Assembly: GCA_900404475.1 (NCBI GenBank)
Contig: OUQQ01000566.1
Span: 1-13,165 of the forward strand
Reading direction: 5' to 3'
Source: Spongospora subterranea
Taxonomy: Eukaryota > Endomyxa > Phytomyxea > Plasmodiophorida > Plasmodiophoridae
Length of the DNA: 13,165 nucleotides
Below, in pieces: positions 1-8,125 of the stretch (position 1 is its first letter; the number at the start of each line of letters is the position of its first letter). Made by a program: the position numbers and the translations under genes. The notes under the pieces are model-generated. The model saw nothing but the letters and a program-made list of their open reading frames with translations, did no database searches and had not been told where the DNA came from.

Positions 1-1
1 C

Positions 2-300
2 AAACGGAGATTCACGCATCAGGTGATCCGAAAATTAGTCCGCGCTAACGCTGCGGCACTACACAAATCAACAACGAAGCGAAAAGTCCCATATAGAAAT
101 TATGGTCGACCTCCAGGCACTTCCCCATCAGTATCGCTACATCACCATCAATTGCAATTTGCGCTGGTACGGGTGACATCGAACTGTTGATCGGTTGGCA
201 GGGTTTTGAGCCAGCTGATTTCACTTGGGAGCCTTTATTTCGATCGCTTCGGATTTCCTCAACTTGTGAAATCCTATCAACAAGCACGGCCCAGGAAGCC
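2..300 (+). pseudogene. 3' end of a Ty3/gypsy polyprotein with chromodomain-like tail
   Basis: In the frame starting at base 181 the sequence reads ELLIGWQGFEPADFTWEPL. The pattern W-x-G-[FYL]-x(4)-[DST]-T-W-E-P is the hallmark of the chromodomain at the C-terminus of integrases of chromovirus-type gypsy elements, where it steers integration to particular chromatin. The preceding segment (bases 2-184) is open in the next frame and contains a basic stretch (TTKRKVPYRNYGRPPG), so one frameshift around 140-175 separates the two halves. The chromodomain frame runs on to about base 350 without further recognisable similarity. The fragment enters the window from the left, so the rest of the element lies outside. 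I see no LTR. It is a relic, not a working gene. The family call rests on motif recognition, not on a search. Confidence 0.6.
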
Positions 301-310
301 ACGTGGATTT

Positions 311-860
311 CAATATCTTATGTCGTTGGTGTGACAGGCGACCCAAATTGTTGAACGCTGGATGAATCGAGCTCATTGATCTACGCGTTGCCCTGGAGAC
401 TTTTCGGAGTCGCCTCGGGGCGGTGAGGACAACTTGCGAAAAGCGCAGCTGCGCACTGATATCGGCGGTAATGGGGATGGGTTTGCGATGAGAATGCAGA
501 CTGCTATGGTCAAGGTCAATGACGTCAGCCCTCTGGGTCGTTTTCCATGTCGCTTCACACGCGATATGACATACATTTTGCCGTGCGTGAGACAGATCGT
601 GCTTGACGGGAGAGGGAGCGATGATTTATGTTTGGTGCCCTTGGTACGCGAGGACGCTCAAAAGGGACACAATTGCACAGGGCATTCGTAATTGCCCAGA
701 CAAGCCTTGTGATGGGTGATCACATTCTTGGAATAATTCGCGTCATACACTAACATGGCCCAGCCAACAACTCGGCATTTGCGAGCGGAAAACCCAGGTG
801 GAATATTGATCTGATAGCGAACGTTGCCATTAGGATACTCTGGTGACGATGTAACTTGAT
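311..860 (-). pseudogene. broken GCM/WRKY-type zinc-finger coding region (Mutator-like transposase-associated type)
   Basis: On the minus strand one frame gives HHKACLGNYECPVQLCPF (Cys codons 700-702, 682-684, 667-669), then a TGA at 658-660. The same frame resumes with CLTHGKMYVI (Cys 592-594, His 583-585). After a one-base shift near 560, the neighbouring frame continues with CEATWK (Cys 557-559) and LHSHRKP (His 494-496 and 488-490), and then a helical-looking tail ending in HQRHKIL. The order of CLGxxxC, C-x-F, C-x2-H, C and H-x-H followed by a basic Pro matches the zinc-binding domain of GCM/WRKY-GCM1/FLYWCH-like proteins often joined to MULE transposases. That domain binds DNA. One stop and one frameshift show that it is decayed. 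No catalytic transposase domain is visible. An alternative is a decayed host transcription factor. The reading of order and spacing is direct; the family name is inference. Confidence 0.55.
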
Positions 861-962
861 GGGGTGGTACCGCGGCCGGCGATGATGATGCTCCCTCTGA
901 AGTGTGCCGTGTGCGATGGTGACGCGAATCTCGGCGACGGTGATTGCGACTTGGAGGCAGGC

Positions 963-1044
963 AACGATGATACTGCCTTAGGCCGTTGTGACGCAGGCGA
1001 CGACACCGGCAACGATGACACTGCCTTAGGCCGTGGGACGCAGG
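963..1044. repeat. two-copy direct repeat, 48-bp spacing
   Basis: A segment beginning AACGATGATACTGCCTTAGG at 963 recurs with few changes at 1011 (AACGATGACACTGCCTTAGG), each followed by GCCGT and a GACGCAGG block. It lies just upstream, in minus-strand terms, of the zinc-finger relic. The surrounding 860-1200 contains no convincing gene. Confidence 0.8.
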
Positions 1045-1204
1045 GTACGATGATGATGGCACCGTGGACTCGAACATTCGCTCGCGCACACGTTTAGCTC
1101 TCATTGGAGCACCTTTTCCAAACGTGGTTTCCAGGCGAAGTCTAGGTTTGTTGAGGATATACAACTGAAAATCAGACATCCGAGGGTTCCTTCGTTGATG
1201 TGAT

Positions 1205-1401
1205 TGCGTGGGTGGGTATTCTGTAATGCGTTGGTGTACAATGCGTGGGTGGGTAATGCGTGGGTGAATAATGCGTGGGTGAACAATGCGTGGGTAAAAA
1301 ATGCGTGGGTGGGTAATGCGTGGGTGAATAATGTAATGCGTGGGTGAATAATGTAATGCGTGGGTGAACGATGCGTGGGTGAATAATGCGTGGGTGAGTA
1401 C
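1205..1401. repeat. G-rich minisatellite, 15-bp unit with 20-bp variants
   Basis: The core TGCGTGGGTG, allowing single changes, starts at 1205, 1227, 1242, 1257, 1272, 1287, 1302, 1317, 1337, 1357, 1372 and 1387. Most units are 15 bp (consensus AATGCGTGGGTGAAT or with GGGT at the end). Two consecutive units are 20 bp because AATGT is added. The long minus-strand open frame across it (repeated THA/HPRI peptides) is a by-product of the repeat and not a gene. Confidence 0.95.
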
Positions 1402-1407
1402 ATGGCT

Positions 1408-1451
1408 ACATGCTGTTTCTTGGGTGGGTACATGCTGTTTCTTGAGTGGGT
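1408..1451. repeat. tandem duplication of a 22-bp unit
   Basis: ACATGCTGTTTCTTGGGTGG (1408-1427, unit runs to 1429) is followed directly by a second copy at 1430-1451 with one change (TTGAGTGG). It sits between the 15-bp minisatellite and the 19-bp satellite and shares the GGGTGGGT tail of the former. Confidence 0.9.
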
Positions 1452-1483
1452 ACAGTACCAACTAAAATCTGTATACTCTTTTT

Positions 1484-1793
1484 AACATGTTACCATGAAT
1501 CTAACATGTTACCATTAATCTAACATGTTACCCTTAATCTGACATGTTAACATTAATCTAACATGTTACCATGAATCTAGCATGTTACCATTAATCTAAC
1601 ATGTTACCATGAATCTAACATTTTACCATTATTCTAACATGTTACCATTAATCTAACATGTTACCATTAATCTAACATGTTACCATTAATCTAACATGTT
1701 ACCATTAATCTAACATGTTACCATTAATCTAACATGTTACCATTAATCTAACATGTTACCATTATTCTAGCATGTTACCATTAATCTAACATG
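1484..1793. repeat. 19-bp satellite array, 16 full units plus a partial one
   Basis: The consensus is AACATGTTACCATTAATCT. Units start at exactly 19-bp steps from 1484 to 1788 with no insertion or deletion. The seventeenth unit is cut after AACATG. Units at 1636-1749 (six in a row) are identical; the outer units carry scattered single changes (for example AACATTTTACC at 1617). Each unit contains the palindrome AACATGTT and the palindrome ATTAAT, so the array is a regular row of dyads. There are no spacers, so it is not a CRISPR array. Confidence 0.97.
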
Positions 1794-1796
1794 AGG

Positions 1797-2261
1797 GGAT
1801 AGCGCTAAAACTCTCTGACAAATTGAAATTTTTATGGTGACGAACGCCGTGGAGCGCCATTGGAAACGAACTACGTCTGGCGTCGCGTCAAACTTGTTTT
1901 TGTGAAAATGCTGAGATTGACGGTAATGAGAAAGAATCCTCGATCCGATCAGGGCCATCAATCGAGATTGATTGCCCATTTCAAGATAGCTGCGCAGTTC
2001 TATCTTGCCGATGCTGATCGTTGGATAAAGAAACCAAATTGAGTTTTTTGACTCAAATACTGCTGTCGGATTCGGTCTTGGTCGTATTTTACTGTATCGA
2101 TCATCGGACTCGAAGCACACAATGGGATGATCTTTGCCGGAACCTAAAGTTTTCAGCATAATACTGCTGCTTTGAGCAGTTTGTAAATTGGAGCGGATCA
2201 TTATTATTCAATGGTGAAGATTCGTCCTTTTGGTAACTAATTAATACGTTGTGTCCTGGGT
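1797..2261. other. no gene identified
   Basis: Both strands have open stretches here (minus 1767-2201, plus 1860-2042), but neither shows a motif I can name. The plus-strand peptide AAQFYLADADRWIKKPN near 1970-2040 loosely recalls the segment that precedes the integrase zinc finger in gypsy polyproteins. That would fit the gypsy integrase starting near 2440, but about 400 bp of unexplained sequence lies between them. The evidence is weak. Confidence 0.3.
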
Positions 2262-2418
2262 ATGTATGCTCGATTCATCGGGCCTGATATTCCAGAAAAC
2301 TGCAAATCGTGCGGATAATGATATTGATCATGCGTTTTACGACAGTCGCGACCAAGGTTCAATTTCACATTTCGATTTGTCTCACGTTCACTGGATTTAC
2401 AGCGTCTCTCTCGATTGA
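2262..2418 (+). other. short coding-like segment in two frames, unidentified
   Basis: From an ATG at 2262 the sequence reads MYARFIGPDIPENCKSCG and then stops at 2316. The overlapping frame from 2314 continues as DNDIDHAFYDSRDQ and on to a TGA at 2416, ending HVHWIYSVSLD. The two parts read as one peptide broken by a frameshift, with a C-x2-C pair at the break. I do not recognise a family. It lies immediately upstream of the gypsy integrase zinc finger and may belong to it or to an older insertion. Confidence 0.25.
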
Positions 2419-2441
2419 GCCTTTTGATTTCATGTCCCGCA

Positions 2442-3129
2442 GATTCTCCGGCGAGTTGCCATTACGGGATTGCCAAGACAATCAACCCGGTACGACCCGA
2501 TTATGCGTTGCTTGTATTGGGCAATTACGTCAAGAGATACAAATATCAAGTCCTGTGATATTTGTTGTCGAGCGAAGATGAATCGGCATCGATCACACGG
2601 ATTGCTCAGCCATTTGCCGATTGCGGACGACATTTGGCCTTCCATCACAATGGATTTATATATATTGTAAAATTGCCGAAGTCTCGGGGTTATGATTTGA
2701 TTTTGGTGGTAGTGGATCGGTTTTTGAAGATGAGTTATTTCATTCCGTGTAAAGAATCAATAACCGGAGCAGGACACCTCGACTTGCTATTGCAAAACGT
2801 TTTTAAACTCCAGGGACTCCCAGATAAATCTGACCGCGGACCCCAATTTATTTCTTTTTGTGTTAGAGTTCGGCATTTTAGGGTGCGTCTGGCAACCACG
2901 GCATTAAAATGCCATAACAGGTCGTTATGAATTTTGCAGAATGTCCGTCAAGCGTCTGGCACATTATTGGCGCTCCATAACAAAATGCCATAACACGCCA
3001 AAATGGCATTTTGAAAATGGATCGTTTTCATATTGCAACGTGTGGAAGCCTTTGTTACGTGAGATACTGAAGCAGGGCTACAACCCCGAAAACGACCAGC
3101 AGGTTTTCCCCAGGCTAGAAGACGTATTT
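2442..3129 (+). pseudogene. Ty3/gypsy integrase fragment, frameshifted and interrupted
   Basis: The zinc-binding part begins with HYGIAKTINPVRPDY (about 2460-2504) and shifts frame into SCDICCRAKMNRHRSHGLL (2551-2607), the HHCC region. The catalytic core follows: the first Asp in TMDLYIL (codon 2653-2655), a shift into KLPKSRGYDLILVVVDRF, and the second Asp in SDRGPQFIS (codon 2832-2834). After the interruption at 2856-3042 the core resumes with WKPLLREILKQGYNPEND, in which PEND (Glu codon 3088-3090) is the counterpart of the family's HPETDGQ. The spacing between the second Asp and the Glu is about 24 residues once the insert is removed, shorter than the usual 35, so residues have been lost as well. 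Integrases of this type join retroelement DNA to the genome; this copy is dead. It has at least three frame changes and no LTR that I can find. Confidence 0.88.
2856..3042. mobile_element. palindrome-rich insertion inside the gypsy integrase (candidate MITE-like element)
   Basis: The stretch separates two halves of an otherwise continuous integrase. The octamer GGCATTTT or its complement AAAATGCC occurs at 2872, 2906, 2982 and 3005. CAAAATGCCAT (2981-2991) and ATGGCATTTTG (3003-3013) form a perfect 11-bp stem with an 11-nt loop. GGCATT-AA-AATGCC (2900-2913) and CATAAC-AGGTC-GTTATG (2913-2929) are further dyads. GCGTCTGGCA is repeated at 2885 and 2952. It has no coding capacity. The exact ends and target-site duplication are uncertain; a short GTG flanks both sides. 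Confidence 0.6.
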
Positions 3130-3169
3130 CACCAAATACGGTTCTTTAACTGTGTACTTATTTTTGTCT

Positions 3170-3338
3170 AATCCCTTTAGTCTCTTCAACCAAAATAACA
3201 TAATGGACTTCGGGGTTATGGAAAAACGGGCAGAGAAGAGGCTGAGAGGTTCTGAGATTTATTAGTATTTCGAGACACGGTATTTGGGGCTATTGTTTAC
3301 GTTGAAGTCCCATCTAAAAGCCCCTCTATGAAATCTCC
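3170..3338. other. non-coding stretch after the copia pol stop; possible 3' LTR remnant
   Basis: In the direction of the copia element this is the 3' side of the pol stop codon (3339-3341). A purine-rich run (minus strand, GAGGAGATTTCATAGAGGGGC around 3315-3335) could be a polypurine tract, and AATAAA occurs on the minus strand near 3260. These are the expected positions for tract, LTR and polyadenylation signal. I could not find a second LTR copy to confirm it. Confidence 0.3.
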
Positions 3339-3983
3339 TCAGTTCGTCATTCCAAGACGTTGAAGATTTGCCTCAAATGACAAGCGGGTACAGGGCTTAG
3401 TCAGAAAATCAGATGCCATGTCTGCTGTGGGACACACTTTTACTTGAATAATTCCACCTGCCACTGCTTCACGAGTGAAATGAAATTGCACTTCAATGTG
3501 TTTGGTGCGTTGTTCCATTCGGCAATGCCCAGACAACGCCGTTGCACCCCGATTATCTTCGAAAACAGTTGTCGGGCCCTTTTGGCTATATTCAATCTCA
3601 TCAAGAAGTACGCGTTCCTAAACAGTGATGCGTGCAGCTGCACACAATGCCTTGATTTCGGAGTGAGTCGAAAGATAACCATACCTGGATGATGCCGAGA
3701 TACTGGCCCTTTGATGACCAAAAAAAATTGCTCTGCGTGTCATATTCATAACGACCCCAGTGCGTGATCTCCTGGTGTCGGGATCTCGGGCACAATCCGC
3801 ATCACTAAAAGCAATCGGATCGTTATCGACTGACGTCTGGAAGTTGATACCTCGAGCTGGACATCTCTTCAAATTTACGACGATGCGCTTCAACGCGTTC
3901 CAATGCTGACGACCAAGGTCGGCCGCGTATTCCGATAAGACATTGACAATATATGTGCTATCGGGTCGGCAACGATGAGCCAA
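3339..3983 (-). pseudogene. copia RNase H and pol C-terminus
   Basis: AFSDADCARDPDTRRSRTG carries an RNase H Asp (codon 3801-3803). YLSTHSEIKAL is the counterpart of the family's STAEAEY motif, with its Glu at codon 3657-3659. Further on, the minus strand reads EDNRGATALSG, RTKHIEVQFHFTREAV and DFLTKP, the standard closing motifs of copia pol, ending at a TGA at 3339-3341. The RNase H removes RNA from the RNA-DNA hybrid during reverse transcription. A break around 3600-3620 ends the RNase H frame, so the closing segment is not continuous with it. Confidence 0.88.
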
Positions 3984-4027
3984 CCAATGTCAAGATCCAA
4001 GAAGTCCCAAATATGGAATTTTGATCA

Positions 4028-4850
4028 TGTCAGCATGTTCAGCATGCGTTTGCGGGCACAATGCGCTGAGAAATACACGCCCGTTTGGTGAGGTGTCGAG
4101 ACAGGATTACAGTCTTGTAGGTTGTATCGGTCGAGAAGTTCGGAAATGAACTCAGCCTGGTCTATCGAGATGGATCCTGTCTTTCCTTCGCGTTGAATTC
4201 GCATTCCAAGCAATCGGGATGGCGTGCCTTGATCAGTCAGCGGGAATTCGGCGTGCATGCGGTTAACAATTACATTTGCCCATACCTGATCGTTGTATGC
4301 TAATAAATCATCGTCTGAGTAAACCATGTAATGGTAGCCTGTTGTGAGTGTGAAAACGCACCGATCGGCAACAGTTTGTTTGAATTCGATTCGTCCATCA
4401 GAAATGACACCTCAGTGGCATGCCATCGCTCAGCGCCTTGTTTGGTGCCATATATGACCTTGATAAGCCTTTTGACTGATGTGTGATTACCAGGATTAGT
4501 GAAACCGGGCGGTTGAAGAATATTGACTTCATGCTCCAGAATTCCGTTTAAGTATTCTGCAACAAAATCAACCTGACGAATTAACAGACAGTGTTGAGCT
4601 GTAATTGCCAGTATAATGAGCATGATTGTACGACAGTTGGGGGGGAACGTCTCGCTATAGTCATAGCCCGGTCTCATTGAGAATCCCTTAGCACACAAAC
4701 TCGCCGTGAATTTGCGGATAGAAATATCGCTGCTCATGTCCGATTTAACGACAAATACCCAAGTCAAGAATGTTGCTATGTGACCCTGTGGAAGGGCAAC
4801 CAGGGGGCCAAACGTATTCGCTGTTTGCAAAGTCAGCATCTGTTTTACCG
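4028..4850 (-). pseudogene. copia reverse transcriptase fragment
   Basis: The N-terminal part (4839 to about 4330) has FTASLCAKGFSMRPGYDYSE, a form of the family's KARLVAKGF-Q--G-DY-ETF. It is followed by RQVDFVAEYLNGILEHEV with the first catalytic Asp, LQPPGF, and YGTKQGAERWHA. The active-site box appears in a second frame as YSDDD (codons 4307-4321) instead of the usual YVDD. GTPSRLLGMRI and IDQAEFISELLDRYN follow, and these are typical of the thumb region. The two frames meet around 4300-4327, so at least one frameshift lies next to the active site. The product would not be functional. Confidence 0.9.
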
Positions 4851-5325
4851 CTGCATCTTACCAATGGCCACCTTGAGGTCCTGACATCGCCTCAGCCATA
4901 TTCTTCGGTATAGGAACGTCGATGACTTTAACTCCAGTCAACTGCGCCGAGGAAGCTTGCTCGGATCATTTGGTGGAATTAAATTGGCTCCAGCAGCGAC
5001 GATCAACGAATCTCCGCCATTATTCTGCTGAAAAATGCGGCAGAATTAGCTTGCTCCTCTTGTTCCACACGAAATCAATTTGACCGACGATGCCCTGCTG
5101 TCATGGGTTGGGTTGGTATATTGGGCTGTTCTCGCCATGCGTCGACTACGGGGGCCCAATGTAAAGCTGTGCAATGTGCAACTGTTGGAGTTTACCACCA
5201 TTCTTGAGCATATAACTGTTGATGTTGCTCGATAGCGTCCTCATTATGCGGCGAGCTGTCCCTTGCCACCGTTGCAGCGTCTGCATTGAGGGCGAAATGT
5301 CTTTCCGCTTGTTGAAAGGCGTATC
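4851..5325 (-). pseudogene. copia linker between integrase and reverse transcriptase, heavily decayed
   Basis: The only recognisable piece is near 4855-4920, where the minus strand reads KVIDVPIPKNMAEAMSGPQ, a stop, then DAAVKQM. This matches the run-in to copia reverse transcriptase (EAM-GP----W--A---E). The rest, which in the family is low-complexity and poorly conserved, shows no motif. Confidence 0.55.
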
Positions 5326-6425
5326 TTACATGTTGCGCTGCAGCACGTGTGATCCACGAGGAATTTTACGGTAGTCATGAGCGTCAGCTAAACGACCACC
5401 ATGTGATGCAATGCTCAAGTCAATTTCATTACGCGCACGCGGTTGGGGTAACATAACTTTGTCGACAAAATACATTCGACGGTGTTGGTGGGTCGCTGCT
5501 TGCACATCGGACTCGTAGGTAAGCTCATCATTCCAATCAATCTCGTCTGGTTTGGTACTTGCCTCTTTCACGTCACACTTTTTCATAAAGGAAAACGATT
5601 CTTCGATAAAAAATACAGTTTTGCTAGACAAAGTACGTTGTCCTACTGGATCCCAGAGGCGAAATGCTCGAGTGTTTGGACAATGACCAAAGAATACAGC
5701 CCGTTGTGCATGTGGATCTTGCGCTGATCTAGTTGCTGGAGGCAGTATTATCATCCATGCATCACAGCCGAAAACGCGAAGTGAGCCCAGATGTGGTTTT
5801 CGAGCGTACCAAGCTTCGAATGGCGTCATCCTTTCTGAGAGTGCTGAATGCGGTCGACGGTTAAGTAGGATCGTCGCGTGAATAACACAGAATGACCAAA
5901 ATTGTTTAGACAACCCAGCACGAAATCGCATAGCCTCAGCAATTTCCATTATTGATCGGTTGAGTCGCGCCGGCAGACCATTCGATCCGGAACCATATGG
6001 CACAATCGTGCGAAGGTGGGTACCTTTCCCAGCGAGATACGACTACTTTGACCTGCATTGTCCGTCTGTATCGATCCGATGCATGATATTGCACTCATAT
6101 AATTCGTTGCCATCCAGGCCTCGTACATTTTATAAACGGTGAGTTATTCAGATATTCTTTGGATCAAGTAAACTTTAGAAAACCTCGTGTGATGATCTAT
6201 GAATACTGTGAAATACTTATCGGATTTGGCAAGCCAGGTCCCAGGACATAAAAATGGGCCTTCAAGATCGCTGAATACCAATTCTCCCAATTTGCCGATT
6301 TTCGAATGAGGCGGCGAACATCGGGTAGATTGAGATGACCAAGTCTATCATGATGAAGCGTCTCCGAAACAGGGCCGTTTTGCCTTGAGAACCATGCGGG
6401 AATTGTCTTGGGCCAATGCTTCGCA
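5326..6425 (-). pseudogene. copia integrase with GAG-pre-integrase zinc finger
   Basis: HHDRLGHLNLPDVRRL (about 6310-6355) is the zinc-binding entry to the integrase. KYFTVFIDHHTRFSKVY (about 6160-6220, different frame) is the start of the core. A D-T-D motif near 6065 is the probable second Asp region. NGLPARLNRSIMEIAEAMRF follows, where the family has NG-AERLNR: the catalytic Glu position holds Ala here (codon 5968-5970). FEAWYARKPHLGSLRVFGC and the tail to 5326 match the C-terminal part. There are several frame changes. The enzyme that would insert the element copy is therefore inactive. Confidence 0.88.
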
Positions 6426-6689
6426 TGTGATGTCACCGATTCATGATGCTGCAATGGCGAGTCCGAGGGGTGTTATTCCAATAGAAACAGGTATCTTGGA
6501 GGGATCGGCAATGCTGCAATTCATACGATATAAATTATCGTGATCTTTAGGCACTGTCGCAAGGATGTTCCCCACCGGCCGTTGGAAACCTGTAGCGGCG
6601 TATATTATCACCTCCTTTCCATCAAACAGATATTTGATGCCTGTTGCAGTTGACTAGCGAACCGAGAACAGGTTTTTGCCTAGTCCCAG

Positions 6690-6890
6690 TACATGTAGGG
6701 CATTGGTGGTTCAAAACAGCTTGCCATTGATTGTGAGAGTGCTTGTTCCTTCCCCAGTTGATGATATTATATCATTATTTGTCATTTCGATCAGGGGACC
6801 AACTTGTTCGCTATACGAAACGAACGAGCCCTTTTTGAAGAACATGTGGCGGCTGGCCAACCTTACGGATTCCCCAAAATCCCTTTCCAC
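6690..6890 (-). pseudogene. copia protease fragment
   Basis: The minus strand reads SRHMFFKKGSFVSYSEQVG, then STGEGTSTLTINGK, a stop near 6711, and ALHVLGLGKNLFSVR. This is the copia aspartic protease pattern (W-LDSGAS-HM, then G-G, L--VL-VP-L-KNLLSV). The active-site D-S/T-G just before SRHM is scrambled: the minus strand near 6865-6885 reads GGATTTTGGGGAATCCG where WILDSG would be encoded. The protease normally cuts the polyprotein. This copy is dead. Confidence 0.75.
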
Positions 6891-6919
6891 CGGGTTTTTA
6901 AACTCATCTTGCACTGACC

Positions 6920-7440
6920 TGGTCCTACCTGCTACCAACTGGGACAGACAGGAACCAAACTACCCTTCTTTAAGTTTGGGAAGCAACTCCTGACTCGGTT
7001 GAAGTTTACTCGGAAGCTTGCTTCGTCGCGACATCCTGAGACTGATGGACAGACCGAGAGAGTAAATCAGACTCTTGAGCAGTACCTTCGTTTCTGCACG
7101 AATCTTTCTAACAAAACGATTGGGTAGACTTATTGCCATTGACCGAATTCTCTAACAACAACGCCGAACACTCAGCCACGAAAATGACACCCTCCGGCTC
7201 ATGTTTCGTAGACAGTTCTGACGCAATCGGGTGAAGCAGCGGATAACTGACATTGTTGAGCCCACTTGGGAGCATCTTTTAGCACATTATAACAAGATAG
7301 ATCTTTGAACGGGTACCGCTTGTCAACGTCAAAATGCGAACGCTTCAAAAATGTCGCATGGGCGTTCGCAAGTCGATCCGCATCTATCTTGTCGCTCTCT
7401 TTTAATCTACACCTACCTTATAGCAACCGGCGAACAAGGA
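6920..7440 (+). pseudogene. second Ty3/gypsy integrase fragment
   Basis: [20 protein letters not shown] is exact family consensus, with the catalytic Glu at codon 7038-7040. A decayed second Asp motif (GTDRN, Asp codon 6947-6949) precedes it with a spacing shorter than normal. Downstream come [20 protein letters not shown] (about 7125-7185) in another frame, VKQRITDIVEPTWEHLLAHY (7231-7290), and near 7350-7430 a decayed match to the post-core region (LHLPYSNRR where the family has LKLPSRKLAP). The fragment overlaps in content with the integrase at 2442-3129, so it comes from a different insertion. It is on the opposite strand to the copia element it touches near 6900. Confidence 0.88.
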
Positions 7441-7660
7441 GACTTTCTTGGATATTGCTCTAAACTTTGTTTGGACTTTAATTCAATCCTTGTCGACCGT
7501 TGGCAATTCTTTGGCTTGCAAGCTCCGGTTTCGTTGCTTAAAAATACGGCCCCAGAAAGTTTCTGCCTTCTCATCAGTACCGGCATAGCGTTGTCATTGG
7601 GCTTGTTCCAGCCCTTGCCACGCTTACCACCACTCATCGAATGAAATTTGCCCAATTTCG
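7413..7660 (-). pseudogene. possible copia gag remnant
   Basis: On the minus strand one frame reads KAETFWGRIFKQRNRSLQ, which recalls the copia gag zinc knuckle (GHKAETCW-K-P--RP) with the Cys replaced by Phe. The neighbouring frame reads GGKRGKGWNKPNDNA. The position fits: gag should lie on the 5' side of the copia protease. The gypsy fragment would then sit between gag and protease. The similarity is weak and no complete C-C-H-C set is present. Confidence 0.35.
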
Positions 7661-7841
7661 GGCAAATTTGCGACCAGATTTGATCAGAAAAAAGCAGCTG
7701 GTGGAAGACGCATTTTCACATTCAAGGCTTGTCAATACTTGCACGGATGGAGTTGGTTACGAAGCTAAATGGCAACGGTATGTGCTGGTGAGTTGCAATG
7801 CGTGCAGGTTGGCAGCGGCTTGATTACTTTATGTTTTCAGA

Positions 7842-8101
7842 TTAGATTTTTTCGATGGAGATAATTCGTTCGGGTCCTCCATCGGTGTCAATCATTGCGC
7901 CAAAAAACTTCGAAGTGCCATTCTCTTTGGTGGCAAACTTAAAATTACCGGTCGTCCATAATGATCAAAGACATTGCCTCGGACGGGCTCGTCTTGCGTC
8001 TCACTAATAGCGGCAACATGGAAACTGTTCAATCTTGCTTCAATAGTGTTGCCTCGTTGATAAACATTCATTTGTCCAGATAATGGCGGCAGATGCTGAT
8101 T
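7842..8101 (-). pseudogene. unidentified coding-like fragment, one frameshift
   Basis: From 8101 down the minus strand reads as a peptide including QRGNTIEARLNSFHVAAISE and VRGNVFDHYG. Near 7950 the open frame shifts by one base and continues as FKFATKENGTSKFFGAMIDT and on to GGPERIISIEKI, with a TAA at 7842-7844. The composition looks protein-like and both halves keep a mixed hydrophobic and charged pattern. I do not recognise a family. It could be the C-terminal part of a decayed host gene or of an element gene. Confidence 0.35.
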
Positions 8102-8125
8102 TTAGAACAAAAACAAGTCATACGT

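Larger units (their letters stand above)
3339..6900 (-). mobile_element. degenerate Ty1/copia retrotransposon, pol region
   Basis: The minus strand carries, in the copia order, protease (about 6850 down to 6690), the GAG-pre-integrase zinc finger (about 6355), integrase (6250 to 5800), a linker, reverse transcriptase (4850 to 4028), and RNase H with the conserved C-terminus (3983 to 3339). Integrase before reverse transcriptase separates Ty1/copia from Ty3/gypsy. The pieces lie in different frames with several stops, so no full polyprotein can be made. At the 5' side the element stops near the protease active site, against a gypsy fragment of opposite strand. No LTR pair or target duplication was found, so its true ends are not fixed. 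Confidence 0.9.

Noticed and set aside
434..691. Plus-strand 85-codon open frame
   Set aside because: It lies opposite the zinc-finger relic and has no family motif. It is a shadow of the minus-strand reading.
1205..1401. Telomere-like or subtelomeric repeat
   Set aside because: The unit TGCGTGGGTGAATAA is G-rich but is not a known telomere repeat, and the array is short, irregular and internal.
658..1461. A 267-codon minus-strand open frame
   Set aside because: Its N-terminal half is the 15-bp minisatellite read as repeated HPRI/THA peptides, and no gene-like start is seen. Only the C-terminal part (below about 860) shows zinc-finger motifs, and that is annotated separately.
1484..1793. 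CRISPR array
   Set aside because: The repeats are directly adjacent 19-bp units without spacers, the context is eukaryotic, and no cas genes are present.
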